Under the pieces are notes generated by a model that was not told the DNA's origin, made no database searches, and was given only the letters and a program-made list of their open reading frames with translations. A DNA stretch of 64,000 bases from the NCBI RefSeq assembly GCF_007829875.1, contig NZ_VIWV01000001.1, positions 682,001-746,000 on the forward strand. The letters run 5' to 3'. Source of the DNA: Streptomyces capillispiralis. GTDB taxonomy: Bacteria > Actinomycetota > Actinomycetes > Streptomycetales > Streptomycetaceae. Positions 8,903 through 17,383 of this stretch are shown in pieces. Positions within the stretch are counted from its first letter, which is position 1. Each line of letters starts with the position of its first letter. The translations under genes were made by a program, and so were the position numbers.

Positions 8903-9076
8903 TCAGTCGACGCTGGGCAGGATGTGCGGCTCGGCCAGGTCGTCCTCGTAGCCCGCGAGGCGGATCGGGGCCGAGCGGGCCCACACGTCCAGGCTGCCGA
9001 GTTCTCCGGGCCGGCGGGGGACGCGCTCCGCGCGCTCCTGCGGGCGTGGTTCGCGTTCGGTCTTCTCCGGTGTCAC
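8903..9076 (-). CDS. Conserved-looking 57-residue protein of unknown function
   Basis: A short frame with a GTG start preceded by AAGGAG at about 8 bases. The N-terminal half is charged and proline-rich (PEKTEREPRPQERAERVPRR), and the C-terminal half ends in SLDVWARSAPIRLAGYEDD and a PHILPSVD tail. Codon positions are strongly G/C at the third base. No membrane segment or signal peptide is visible. I do not recognise a function. The conserved-looking tail after a variable leader is reminiscent of a precursor peptide or an adaptor tail, but no modifying enzyme is adjacent. Confidence 0.6.
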   Translation of the reverse strand: MTPEKTEREPRPQERAERVPRRPGELGSLDVWARSAPIRLAGYEDDLAEPHILPSVD

Positions 9077-9547
9077 CGCGCACTCCTTATGTGTCGGTCA
9101 CCCTCGGGACGCGCCACGTCGGCCCTGTGCCTGGCGTCTGGCGTCCGCTCGGGTCCAGTCGTATGCCGTTCGGACGCGGTGGCGCCGGTAACTCGAGGGA
9201 GAGCAGGCCGTTGTGAACCGGCTGGTCCCATGACGGACCGTGGGTGCGGGTTGGACCCCTTGCTGCTGTCCGTCCGCATCAGAGTAACCAAATGAGCGGC
9301 CCCCCGCTCGATGGGGCTCAAAACCGTCGGTAACAATCATGCGACGGAGGGTGCCCGATCAGCCCACATATGCGCCTATCTCGGCATGTGTGTGATGCGC
9401 TCGCCTCACTCGTTCGGCGTACGCGGGCGTCGGCGTCTCCGACCAGGCCGCATGGTCCCGGCGCAGTTCAGGTCCCGTTGGCCGGCCCGCAAGCTCGGCA
9501 TGATCTGCTGCCGCACGGCAACGGCCTACTCCCGGGAGGACCGGCGC
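9077..9547. other. Gene-free stretch
   Basis: 471 bases between the divergent small gene and the HD-fold gene. It contains less GC-rich patches (for example near 9330-9380) that could hold promoters in both directions, but no open frame with a ribosome binding site and no repeat or RNA structure that I can support. Confidence 0.5.
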
Positions 9548-9997
9548 ATGGAGCTGCGCACCGTCGAGGAGCTGATGGACCTGCTGTACGCGTGCCGGGG
9601 CACGCGGGACGTCCGGGGCGGCGGTGACGGCCCGGACGACGCGCACGGCCACGCCCTGCGGACCGCCGCGCTGCTGCGGCGGGCCCGGCCCGCCGACAAG
9701 GAGCTCCAGGTGGCGGGCCTGGTGCTGCCCGTCGGCCGGCTGCTGTGGCCGGGCGAGCCGGCGTCGCGGGCCGACCGATCGGCGGAGGCGATACGGCCGC
9801 TGCTGGGTGAGCGGGTCGCCGATCTGGTCCGCCGGTGCCCCCGGCACGACCTTCCGGCCGACGACGACCTCCTCACCCTGCGCGCGGCCGACGAGGAGGC
9901 CCGCACCGCCGCGTTCGACGCCGGCGTCCTGGAGGACTGGCGCACCGTGCTCGAACTGCTCGCGGCGCGCGACTCCCGGTTCGGCATGGTGGACTGA
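9548..9997 (+). CDS. Degenerate HD-fold (PhnZ/inositol-oxygenase-like) protein
   Basis: 149 residues, started by the ATG at 9548 behind GGGAGGA. The overall plan resembles small HD-domain oxygenase/phosphohydrolase-like proteins (PhnZ family): an N-terminal helix ELRTVEELMDLLYA, a segment GHALRTAALLRRA, the core VAGLVLPVGRLLWPG, and a C-terminal LRAADEEARTAAFD plus LEDWRTVLELLAARDSRFG. In catalytic relatives the core reads like AALLHDIGHL, where His and Asp bind the metal. Here that segment is LVLPVGRL, so the metal ligands are gone. I infer a catalytically dead relative; the family link itself is by eye and moderate. Confidence 0.65.
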   Translation: MELRTVEELMDLLYACRGTRDVRGGGDGPDDAHGHALRTAALLRRARPADKELQVAGLVLPVGRLLWPGEPASRADRSAEAIRPLLGERVADLVRRCPRHDLPADDDLLTLRAADEEARTAAFDAGVLEDWRTVLELLAARDSRFGMVD

Positions 9998-10015
9998 CGG
10001 CCCGTCGGGCCGCGG

Positions 10016-11509
10016 TCACCACTTGCCGGGCGCGTAGTCCTTCAGGAAGACGCCGTACAGGTCCTCGCCCGCCTCGCCGCGCACGATCGGGTCGTAGACG
10101 CGGGCCGCGCCGTCGACCAGGTCGAGCGGTGCGTGGAAGCCGGCGTCGGCGAGGCGCAGCTTGTCGAAGTGGGGCCGCTCGTCGGTGATCCAGCCGGTGT
10201 CGACCGAGGTCATCAGGATGCGGTCGGTGTCGAACATCTCCTGCGCGCTGGTCCGCGTCACCATGTTCATGGCCGCCTTGGCCGCGTTGGTGTTGGGGTG
10301 GCCGGCACCCTTGTAGCCGCGGGCGAACACGCCTTCCATGGCGGAGACGTTGACGACGTAGGCGCGTCCCGCGGAGGCCCGGCGCGCGGCCTCGGCCATC
10401 GCCGGGCGCAGCTTGCTGATCAGGATGAACGGCGCCGTGTAGTTGCACAGCTGGGTCTCCAGCAGCTCCACCGGGGAGATCTGCTCGATGCTCTGCACCC
10501 AGGTGTTGGTGTCCACGACGTCGGGGACCAGGCCACCGGCGTCGATGGCGGTCCCGTCACGGTGCCGCTCCACGCTGGCGTTGCCCGCGACCAGGGCGAG
10601 GTCGGCCACCTTCTGCGCGTCGAGTCCGCTGACGCCGACGGGCAGCGCGGCCAGTCCGTCGACCGCGCCGGAGTTGAAGGCGCCGATGACGTGGTGGGCG
10701 GGCAGCTCACCGGCCGGCAGCGGGGCGCTCTCGCCCTCGACGAGCGCGGCGTACGCGGACGGCAGGCGCCGTACGGTCTGGGTGGCGTTGTTGATCAGGA
10801 TGTCGAGGGGGCCCTGCTCCGCGACCTGTTCGGCCAGCGCGACGGCCTGGGCCGGGTCGCGCAGGTCGATGCCGACGACCTCCAGGCGGTGGATCCAGTC
10901 CGCGGAGTCGTCCATCGCCTTGAAGCGGCGGATGGCGTCCTTGGGGAACCGCGTGGTGATCGTGGTGTGGGCGCCGTCGCGCAGCAGCCGCAGCGCGATG
11001 TACATGCCGATCTTGGCGCGTCCACCGGTGAGCAGGGCGCGCTTGCCGGTGAGGTCGGCGCGGGCGTCGCGCCGGGTGCGGTTCTCGGCGGCGCACTTCT
11101 GGCAGAGCTGGTGGTAGAAGTAGTCGACCTCGACGTAGCGGGTCTTGCAGACGTAGCAGGAGCGGGGGCGCTGGAGTATCCCCGCGATCGCGCCGGTCTC
11201 GACGCGGGAGGAGGGCAGGATGCCCTCGGTCTCGTCGTCGATGCGCTCGGCGGAGCCGGTCGCGGTGGCCTCGGTGACGGCCTTGTCGTGGGCGGTCTTG
11301 GCGGCCCGGCGCTCCTGGCGGCGGCGCTGCTTGACCGTGCGGTAGATGTGCGAGGTGGCCCGGCGCACCAGTATCGCGTCGGGGTGGTCCACGTCGATCG
11401 TGTCGAGTTCCTCGAGCACGCTGAGGCAGACGGCGAGCCGCTCCGGGTCGATGCCGGGCCCGTGGGCCACCGCGTCCGTGGCCTGGGGGCCGTCCTCTGT
11501 CACCGTCAT
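10016..11509 (-). CDS. SDR-fold protein with N-terminal zinc ribbon
   Basis: 497 residues, twice the size of a classical SDR. Residues 1-110 are helical and charged (KQRRRQERRAAKTAHDKA). Residues about 115-140 hold two CxxC pairs (CYVC...CQKC), which look like a structural zinc site. The Rossmann domain begins at TGKRALLTGGRAKIGMYIA (about 152-170) and has DILINNATQ near 235. The catalytic block reads VNVSAMEGVF and later NTNAAKAAMNMV, so the usual YxxxK is TxxxK. The family is conserved in actinobacteria as far as I recall but has no known reaction to me. Convergent with the HD-fold gene. Confidence 0.85.
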   Translation of the reverse strand: MTVTEDGPQATDAVAHGPGIDPERLAVCLSVLEELDTIDVDHPDAILVRRATSHIYRTVKQRRRQERRAAKTAHDKAVTEATATGSAERIDDETEGILPSSRVETGAIAGILQRPRSCYVCKTRYVEVDYFYHQLCQKCAAENRTRRDARADLTGKRALLTGGRAKIGMYIALRLLRDGAHTTITTRFPKDAIRRFKAMDDSADWIHRLEVVGIDLRDPAQAVALAEQVAEQGPLDILINNATQTVRRLPSAYAALVEGESAPLPAGELPAHHVIGAFNSGAVDGLAALPVGVSGLDAQKVADLALVAGNASVERHRDGTAIDAGGLVPDVVDTNTWVQSIEQISPVELLETQLCNYTAPFILISKLRPAMAEAARRASAGRAYVVNVSAMEGVFARGYKGAGHPNTNAAKAAMNMVTRTSAQEMFDTDRILMTSVDTGWITDERPHFDKLRLADAGFHAPLDLVDGAARVYDPIVRGEAGEDLYGVFLKDYAPGKW

Positions 11510-11608
11510 CGCCGCTGCCGTTCCCGCTCTGCCTCGCGGCGCTCCGTTCGCATCCGCTGTCGAACGGGGGATTTTACGGAGCGCCGGGCCGCAGTACCAA
11601 ACCCGCGT

Positions 11609-13039
11609 CTACGGGTGGTCGCAGGCGGTGATCAGTGTGCCCACCTCCTCGGTCACCGCGTGGGCCAGCCGGTCCAGGTCCGGGACGGCCGCGCCGTCGG
11701 CGACCAGCCCGTAGTGGACGCGTCCGCGGTAGGTGGAGACCGCGACCGCGAGGGAGTGTCCGGGGGCCAGCGGGGCGAGCGGGAAGACGGCGCCGAGCGG
11801 GTCGCCGCCGAGCCTCAGGCCGAAGCCCGGCAGCGGCACGCTGGTGACCAGCACGTCGAACCAGAGCCGGGCCGCCTGGCCGAGCAGCGGCCCGCCGAGC
11901 CGGTGGCCGAGCGCCGGCACGTGGTCGGCGAGCAGGGCGACGGCGCCCGCGCCCCGGTGCGGGCCGGCGTCCTTGTTGCGGTCCATGGCGGTGCGCACCA
12001 GGGCGAGGCGCACGAGCGGGTCCCGCTCACCGACGGGGAGCCTGGTCAGGTACCCGGAGAGCCGGTTGCCCTGCGGGTGGGCGGTGCGCGGACGGCGCCG
12101 GGAGACGGGGACCAGGGCGCGGGGCGCGACGCCCTCGCTGCCGTCGCCGCGCTCGTCGAGCCAGCGGCGCAGCGCGCCGGCGACGACCGCGATCAGTACG
12201 TCGTTGACGGTGCCGCCGACGCTCTTGCGGATCCGGTGCACGTCGTCGAGGTCGATCACCACGCCGGCGGTTCGGCGGGTGCCGCTGGGGGCGCAGGTCA
12301 GCGCGGGCGAGGAGCGCATGTCGAGGGTGGACCGGGCGACGGCGGCACCGATGTCCAGGGCGCGGCCCGCGTCCGACAGGGCCTCCCGCACCAGGCCGGG
12401 CACCTCCCGCACGCCCGGGAGCGGACCGCGCGGGGGTCCGGCGGGGCGGGGGCGGGGGGTGGGCAGGTCGGTGGGGTCCATCAGCGCGGCGGCGAGGGTC
12501 AGGGCGCGCAGCCCGTCGGCGAGGGCGTGGTGGAACTTGAACAGCACGGCGAAGGAGGCGCCGTCCTCCCCCGGCAGCACATGGGCCTCCCAGGGCGGCC
12601 GGGTGCGCTCCAGCGGGCGCCCCATGAGCCGGCCGGCGGCGGTGTGGAAGTCGACGGCCGCAGCGTGCAGCCGGATGTGGTCGAGGGGGTCGAAGCGGGG
12701 GTCGGGCTCCCGGGTGGCGCCGCCGAAGGCGAGCGAGCGGCGCAGCGCGGAGGCGAGCGGCTGCCGCAGGGCGGCGGTGAGCGGTTCGCCGGGCGCCGGC
12801 CAGGGTCGGCGCAGCGCCGACAGGGACTCCCGCAGGCCCAGCGGCTGCCAGGTGTCGCGGATGCGCATGCGCAGTCCGGGTACGGCGGCGGCCCGGGCGG
12901 CCAGCAGATCGGCCGCGTGGGCCGCCGCGGAGGGTGAGCGGGCCGAGAAGACGCCGAGCGCCGCGAGGTGCATCGGGTGACCGGTGGACTCGATGTTCCA
13001 GAAGGCGAGGTCGAGAGGGGCGAGCGGGTCTGCGGTCAT
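11609..13039 (-). CDS. WS/DGAT-type O-acyltransferase
   Basis: 476 residues, the usual length for bacterial wax ester synthase/diacylglycerol acyltransferases, which make triacylglycerol or wax esters at the membrane surface. It starts MTADPLAPLDLAFWNIE, has the catalytic FKFHHALADG (HHxxxDG) at about residues 150-159, an SGYLTRLPVG-type stretch near 325, and the conserved C-terminal LWFDVLVTSVPLPG (about 390-405; usual form NxxxSNVPGP), which is diverged. Stand-alone gene reading leftward, upstream of the SDR gene with a 100-base gap. Which acyl acceptor is used cannot be told. Confidence 0.9.
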   Translation of the reverse strand: MTADPLAPLDLAFWNIESTGHPMHLAALGVFSARSPSAAAHAADLLAARAAAVPGLRMRIRDTWQPLGLRESLSALRRPWPAPGEPLTAALRQPLASALRRSLAFGGATREPDPRFDPLDHIRLHAAAVDFHTAAGRLMGRPLERTRPPWEAHVLPGEDGASFAVLFKFHHALADGLRALTLAAALMDPTDLPTPRPRPAGPPRGPLPGVREVPGLVREALSDAGRALDIGAAVARSTLDMRSSPALTCAPSGTRRTAGVVIDLDDVHRIRKSVGGTVNDVLIAVVAGALRRWLDERGDGSEGVAPRALVPVSRRRPRTAHPQGNRLSGYLTRLPVGERDPLVRLALVRTAMDRNKDAGPHRGAGAVALLADHVPALGHRLGGPLLGQAARLWFDVLVTSVPLPGFGLRLGGDPLGAVFPLAPLAPGHSLAVAVSTYRGRVHYGLVADGAAVPDLDRLAHAVTEEVGTLITACDHP

Positions 13040-13143
13040 GGCGGGGCCTCGCGTCGACGACGGGACGGATCAGCAGTCAATCGCTCCCGGCCGATTACGG
13101 TCAAGTACGATCTGGCTACTCATAGTTAACAACAAGTGACGCG

Positions 13144-13180
13144 GTCCGCCCCTCCCGCCGGTGCGGCGGGAGGGGCGGAC
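13144..13180. terminator. Perfect 17-bp-stem hairpin terminator
   Basis: Arms of 17 bp (beginning GTCCGCCCCTCCCGCCG) with a GTG loop. It lies between the WS/DGAT start region and the end of the leftward GH2 gene, about 90 bases past the GH2 stop, so it probably terminates that transcript. Confidence 0.8.
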
Positions 13181-13271
13181 TCGGGGGACGGACGGGGCGG
13201 GAGCGGCGTGGTCACCGGGATACCGGGTGACGGACGCCACCCGGACGGGCGCCGCCCGCCGGAGGAACCGT

Positions 13272-15899
13272 TCAGCGCGCGGCGCCCCCGGTGGCACAGC
13301 CCGCGGGCCGCGCCCGGGAGGCGTCCCGGATCAGCGCCTCGTGCGCGGCCTTCACCCGGGCCACGTCCGGCTTCATCACGCGCCGGTCGTAGGTGAGCAG
13401 ACCGTTGAGCTCGCCCTCCACGTCCGAGATCTGGGTGTAGACGGCGCCGTTGCCGCCCCGGCAGACCAGCGCCCGTACCTCGTCGAGCTTGGTGAGGTAG
13501 TCCTCGGTGTAGGTCGCCGGGTCGACGTCGACGTAGGACTGCTGCACCGGCCAGGCGTGTCCGGGCACCGCGAGGCCGAGGCCGCCGTACTCGCCGCTGA
13601 CCAGGGCGCGCTTGCCGTCCGGGCGGGGCGGGAGCGCCGGGCTGGGATAGCCGTGCTCGTCCATGAGGTCGCCGGCGCCGCCGTCCGCGCCGAGGTTGAG
13701 CCCGGACTGGTTGTTGACCAGCCGGGTCGGGTCCCAGGCCTTGGCCTGTTCCGCGATCCGGCCGATGTCGTACTGGCCCCAGCCCTCGTTGAAGGTGACC
13801 CACATGACGACCGACGGGCTGCTGATGTGCTCGTCGATCATCTGCTTCATCTCGCGCTCGTAGCGCGCGCGGGAGTCGGGGCTCGGGTTCACCCCGGCCG
13901 TCATGGCGGGCATGTCCTGCCACACCAGCAGTCCGAGCCGGTCGGCCCAGTAGAACCAGCGGTCGGGCTCGACCTTGATGTGCTTGCGCACGGAGTTGTA
14001 GCCGAGTTCCTTGTGCGCCCGCAGGTCGTACGCGAGGGCCTCGTCGGTGGGCGCGGTGTGCAGTCCGTCGGGCCAGAAGCCCTGGTCGAGGGTGGCCATC
14101 AGGAAGACCGGCTCGCCGTTGAGGACCGTGCGCGGCACCCCGTCGATCTGCTCGACGGCGATGGAGCGCATCCCGAAGTAGCTGCCGACCCGGTCGGCGC
14201 CGACGGTCACCGTGAGGCGGTAGAGGAACGGGTCGTCGGGCGACCACAGGTGCGGGTCGTGGATCCTCAGGGTGAGCGGTTCGCCGGTCCGGCCGGTCGC
14301 CGTGGCGACCTTGCGCCGTCCGTCGTACGCGGTGGCCCTGACCGGTACGCCGTCGCGGACGCCCTTCGCCTCCACGGTGAGCCGCTCGCCGGGCACGTCC
14401 GGGACGAGCTTCAGGGAGTCGACGTGGTCGCGGGCGACGGGTTCCATCCAGACGGTCTGCCAGATGCCGGAGCTGGGCGTGTACCAGATGCCGCTGGGGT
14501 CGAGGCGCTGTTTGCCGAGCGGCGGGTTCTCGCCGCCGGCCGCGTCGGTCGGGTCGTACACGCCGACGATGAGTTCCTGGGTGCGGCCGGGCTTCAGGGC
14601 GTCGGTGATGTCGGCGCCGAACTTGTCGTAGCCGCCCTCGTGCGCGGCGACCTTGCTGCCGTTGACGTACACCTCGGCGCGCCAGTCGACGGCGCCGAAG
14701 TTCAGCCGCAGCCGCTTGCCAGAGCCGATCTCCCAGTCGCGGGGCACGGTGAACGTGCGGCGGTACCACATGCGGTCCTCGTGCCGCTGGATCCCGGAGA
14801 GCTGGGACTCCACCGGGTACGGGACGAGGATGCGCTCCTTCAGCGTCCTGCCGACGGGCGGCCGCTCGCCCTCCTCGGCGGCGGCGAACTGCCAGCGGCC
14901 GTTGAGGTTCCGCCAGTCGTCGCGGGTGAGCTGGGGGCGCGGGTACTCGGGCAGCGCGTTGTCGGGGCCCACCTCGTCGGCCCACTCGGTGCGCAGTTCG
15001 TGGGTGGAGCGGTTGGGGCCGCTGCTGAGGAAGGCGTCGACCGGGTCGCCGTCGGCGGCGGTGAGGCCGCCCTGTCCGTCGTAGCGGATGTCGGCGCTGC
15101 CGCGGGCGGTGCCGGTCTTGTTGCCGACGACGGGCTCGGCGAGGCCGACCAGCAGGGCCCGGGGGTCGTCCGGGTCGGGCCGCGCCGACGTCAGGGGCCA
15201 GTCGGCGCCGCCGATGACGGCGTCGATGTGGTCGGTGAGACCGGCCGGGGGCGTGGCCAGGGGCTGCGGGAAGTCGAGCTTGAGGGTGCGGCCGGAGGCG
15301 AGGACGGTGGCGGAGAGCGCGCCGTCGTAGGTGAAGCCCTCGGGGAGGCGGAACGCCGACTGCGGTACGGGTTCCTTGGCGCCTCCTGGCTCGGTCCAGC
15401 GCAGGTGGAAGTTGGAGCCGCCGTAGTGCTCGAAGTACTCGACCTTGATGTCGTAGGCGGTGCCCGCGGTCAGGTCGACCGGCTCGGCGGTCTGTTCGCG
15501 GTCCCAGTCGTCGACCCAGTGGTCGATGGCGAGGCGGCCGTCGATCCAGAGCCGGAAGCCGTTGTCGGCGCTGACCGAGAAGGTGTGGGCGCCGGTCGTC
15601 TCCGGCACGATCTTCCCGGTCCAGCGGACGCTGACGTCGTCGGAGCGGCCGGTGGTGAAGGCCAGCCGCGGTTCCAGGTTGTCGAAGTCGAGGTCGGTGT
15701 CGAAGGCGGTGGCCTTGAGCTCGTGGAAGTCGAAGGCGCCGGGTGCGGACTGGGTGTGGTACTCGCCCTTCAGGCCGTGGATCTCCGCCGGGGCGTCCTC
15801 CGCGGCGGTCGCGGCCGGGCCGGCGGCCGTGAGTCCGGTGACTCCCAGGGCGGCGGCCAGGAACAGGGCGAAACGGTTTCTGAGTCGTCTGATGCGCAC
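13272..15899 (-). CDS. Secreted GH2 glycosidase with PA14 domain
   Basis: 875 residues. A signal peptide (MRIRRLRNRFALFLAAALGVTG..., cleavage after about residue 33) is followed by a PA14 sugar-binding domain at about 45-170 (GEYH, RLWIDGRLAIDHW, HLRWTEPGG). GH2 domains follow: a jelly-roll (WYRRTFTVPRDWE near 375), an immunoglobulin-like part, and the TIM barrel with NSVRKHIKVEPDRWFYWAD near 620, acid/base Glu in MWVTFNEGWGQYD near 680 and a nucleophile Glu in VSGEYGGLGL near 770. Galactosidase, mannosidase or glucuronidase activity cannot be separated. A signal peptide means export; a LacI-like palindrome lies upstream. Confidence 0.93.
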   Translation of the reverse strand: MRIRRLRNRFALFLAAALGVTGLTAAGPAATAAEDAPAEIHGLKGEYHTQSAPGAFDFHELKATAFDTDLDFDNLEPRLAFTTGRSDDVSVRWTGKIVPETTGAHTFSVSADNGFRLWIDGRLAIDHWVDDWDREQTAEPVDLTAGTAYDIKVEYFEHYGGSNFHLRWTEPGGAKEPVPQSAFRLPEGFTYDGALSATVLASGRTLKLDFPQPLATPPAGLTDHIDAVIGGADWPLTSARPDPDDPRALLVGLAEPVVGNKTGTARGSADIRYDGQGGLTAADGDPVDAFLSSGPNRSTHELRTEWADEVGPDNALPEYPRPQLTRDDWRNLNGRWQFAAAEEGERPPVGRTLKERILVPYPVESQLSGIQRHEDRMWYRRTFTVPRDWEIGSGKRLRLNFGAVDWRAEVYVNGSKVAAHEGGYDKFGADITDALKPGRTQELIVGVYDPTDAAGGENPPLGKQRLDPSGIWYTPSSGIWQTVWMEPVARDHVDSLKLVPDVPGERLTVEAKGVRDGVPVRATAYDGRRKVATATGRTGEPLTLRIHDPHLWSPDDPFLYRLTVTVGADRVGSYFGMRSIAVEQIDGVPRTVLNGEPVFLMATLDQGFWPDGLHTAPTDEALAYDLRAHKELGYNSVRKHIKVEPDRWFYWADRLGLLVWQDMPAMTAGVNPSPDSRARYEREMKQMIDEHISSPSVVMWVTFNEGWGQYDIGRIAEQAKAWDPTRLVNNQSGLNLGADGGAGDLMDEHGYPSPALPPRPDGKRALVSGEYGGLGLAVPGHAWPVQQSYVDVDPATYTEDYLTKLDEVRALVCRGGNGAVYTQISDVEGELNGLLTYDRRVMKPDVARVKAAHEALIRDASRARPAGCATGGAAR

Positions 15900-16001
15900 G
15901 GATCCTCCGTCGGTGAGGAAGGTGACGGCTCGCTGCTCAGTGCGTGTACAGGTACGGGTACGGGTGTTCGGTGTGCTGTTCTGTGCGTTGCACTGGTCCG
16001 T

Positions 16002-16011
16002 ACAACGTTGT
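16002..16011. promoter_or_regulatory. Short palindrome upstream of the GH2 gene (possible LacI-family operator)
   Basis: ACAACGTTGT is a perfect 10-bp palindrome centred on CG, about 105 bases before the GH2 start. LacI-family operators typically have such CG-centred symmetry. No LacI gene is nearby, so the regulator would act from elsewhere. Tentative. Confidence 0.4.
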
Positions 16012-16070
16012 CATGAACAGTAGTTGGCATAACAGCACGGATTCCGTCACACGTCCAGGGACATGACAAA

Positions 16071-16099
16071 GGCCCCGGTGGTCACGGCCGACCGGGGCC
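16071..16099. terminator. Hairpin terminator downstream of glgC
   Basis: GGCCCCGGT and ACCGGGGCC form a 9-bp stem with an 11-base loop, 13 bases past the glgC stop codon, preceded on one side by AAA. Its position between glgC and the upstream region of the GH2 gene suits termination of the glgA-glgC transcript. Confidence 0.75.
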
Positions 16100-16111
16100 C
16101 CGCAGACGTCC

Positions 16112-17332
16112 CTACAGCACGCGCTGCCCCTTGCCCAGCGCGATCACCCCGCCCTTGGACACCGTGTACAGGTCCGCGTCCCGCTCCGGGTTGACACCGA
16201 TCGTCGCGCCCGGCGGCACCTCGACGTTCTTGTCCAGCACCGCGCCGCGCACCACCGCGCCCCGCCCGATGTGCACGTTGTCGTGCAGCACCGAGCCCTG
16301 CACCACGGCCCCCGGGTCGACCACCACGCCCGGCGACAGCACGGACCGGCTGACCTGGCCCCGGATCAGACAGCCGGCGCTGATGATCGACTCGCTCGCC
16401 ATGCCGCCCGCGTTGAACCGGGCCGGCGAGAGCTGGCCGGAGTGGGTGTAGATGGGCCACTGCCGGTTGTACAGGTTGAACGCGGGGCGCTCGGCGATCA
16501 GGTCCATGTGCGCGTCGTAGTAGGCGTCCAGCGTCCCCACGTCCCGCCAGTAGCCCTGGTCCCGGCTGGTCTCGCCGGGCACGTGGTTGGAGCTGAAGTC
16601 GTACAGGTGCGCCTCGCCCCGCTCGGTGAGCCGGGGCAGGATCGAGCCGCCCATGTCGTGCACCGAGTCCTCGTCCTCGGCGTCCCGCTGGAGCGCCTCG
16701 ATGAGGGCCTTGGTGGTGAAGAGGTAGTTGCCCATGGAGGCAAACACGCACTCGGGGTCGTCGGCGAGGCCCGGAGGGTCGCTGGGCTTCTCCAGGAAGC
16801 CCTCGACGGTCCGGCCGTCCGGGCCGGGCGTGATCACACCGAAGGAGGAGGACTCCGTGCGCGGCACCCGGATGCCGGCCACGGTGACCCCGGCGCCGCT
16901 CTCGATGTGCTGGGCGAGCATCTGGCGCGGGTCCATGCGGTAGACGTGGTCGGCGCCGAACACCGCCACGTACTCGGGCCGTTCGTCGTAGATCAGGTTC
17001 AGCGACTGCAGGATGGCGTCGGCGCTGCCCAGGTACCAGCGCGGGCCGAGGCGCTGCTGGGCGGGCACGGGCGTGACGTAGTTCCCGAGCAGGCTGGACA
17101 TCCGCCAGGTGGTGGTGACGTGCCGGTCCAGCGAGTGCGACTTGTACTGGGTGAGCACGCAGATGCGCAGGATGTCGCCGTTGACCAGGTTGGACAGGAC
17201 GAAGTCGACCAGGCGGTACGTCCCGCCGAAGGTGACCGCCGGTTTGGCGCGGTCCGCCGTGAGGGGCATCAGACGCTTGCCCTCCCCGCCCGCCAGCACG
17301 ATTCCCAGGACCGAAGGACCACCACGACGCAT
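16112..17332 (-). CDS. glgC: Glucose-1-phosphate adenylyltransferase
   Basis: 406 residues. ADP-glucose pyrophosphorylase makes ADP-glucose from ATP and glucose 1-phosphate, the committed step of glycogen and maltose-1-phosphate synthesis. The nucleotidyltransferase signature [21 protein letters not shown], given here as [13 protein letters not shown] at about residues 11-23, [11 protein letters not shown] near 125, [10 protein letters not shown] near 180 and [15 protein letters not shown] near 260 are all present, followed by the left-handed beta-helix C-terminus. I chose the ATG at 17332 behind GAGGGGA rather than an in-frame ATG 30 bases upstream. It follows glgA with a 51-base gap and is probably cotranscribed. 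Confidence 0.97.
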   Translation of the reverse strand: MRRGGPSVLGIVLAGGEGKRLMPLTADRAKPAVTFGGTYRLVDFVLSNLVNGDILRICVLTQYKSHSLDRHVTTTWRMSSLLGNYVTPVPAQQRLGPRWYLGSADAILQSLNLIYDERPEYVAVFGADHVYRMDPRQMLAQHIESGAGVTVAGIRVPRTESSSFGVITPGPDGRTVEGFLEKPSDPPGLADDPECVFASMGNYLFTTKALIEALQRDAEDEDSVHDMGGSILPRLTERGEAHLYDFSSNHVPGETSRDQGYWRDVGTLDAYYDAHMDLIAERPAFNLYNRQWPIYTHSGQLSPARFNAGGMASESIISAGCLIRGQVSRSVLSPGVVVDPGAVVQGSVLHDNVHIGRGAVVRGAVLDKNVEVPPGATIGVNPERDADLYTVSKGGVIALGKGQRVL

Positions 17333-17383
17333 GGCCGCTCCCCTCACGCCGAATTTCCCCAAGACTGCCCCGGACGGGCCGGG

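Noticed and set aside
10133..12937. A 934-codon rightward frame opposite the SDR and WS/DGAT genes
   Set aside because: Same shadow effect; the product is a low-complexity Gly/Val/Arg chain crossing two real leftward genes.
13161..16016. A 951-codon rightward frame opposite the GH2 gene
   Set aside because: Shadow frame; starts inside a terminator region and has no recognisable domain.
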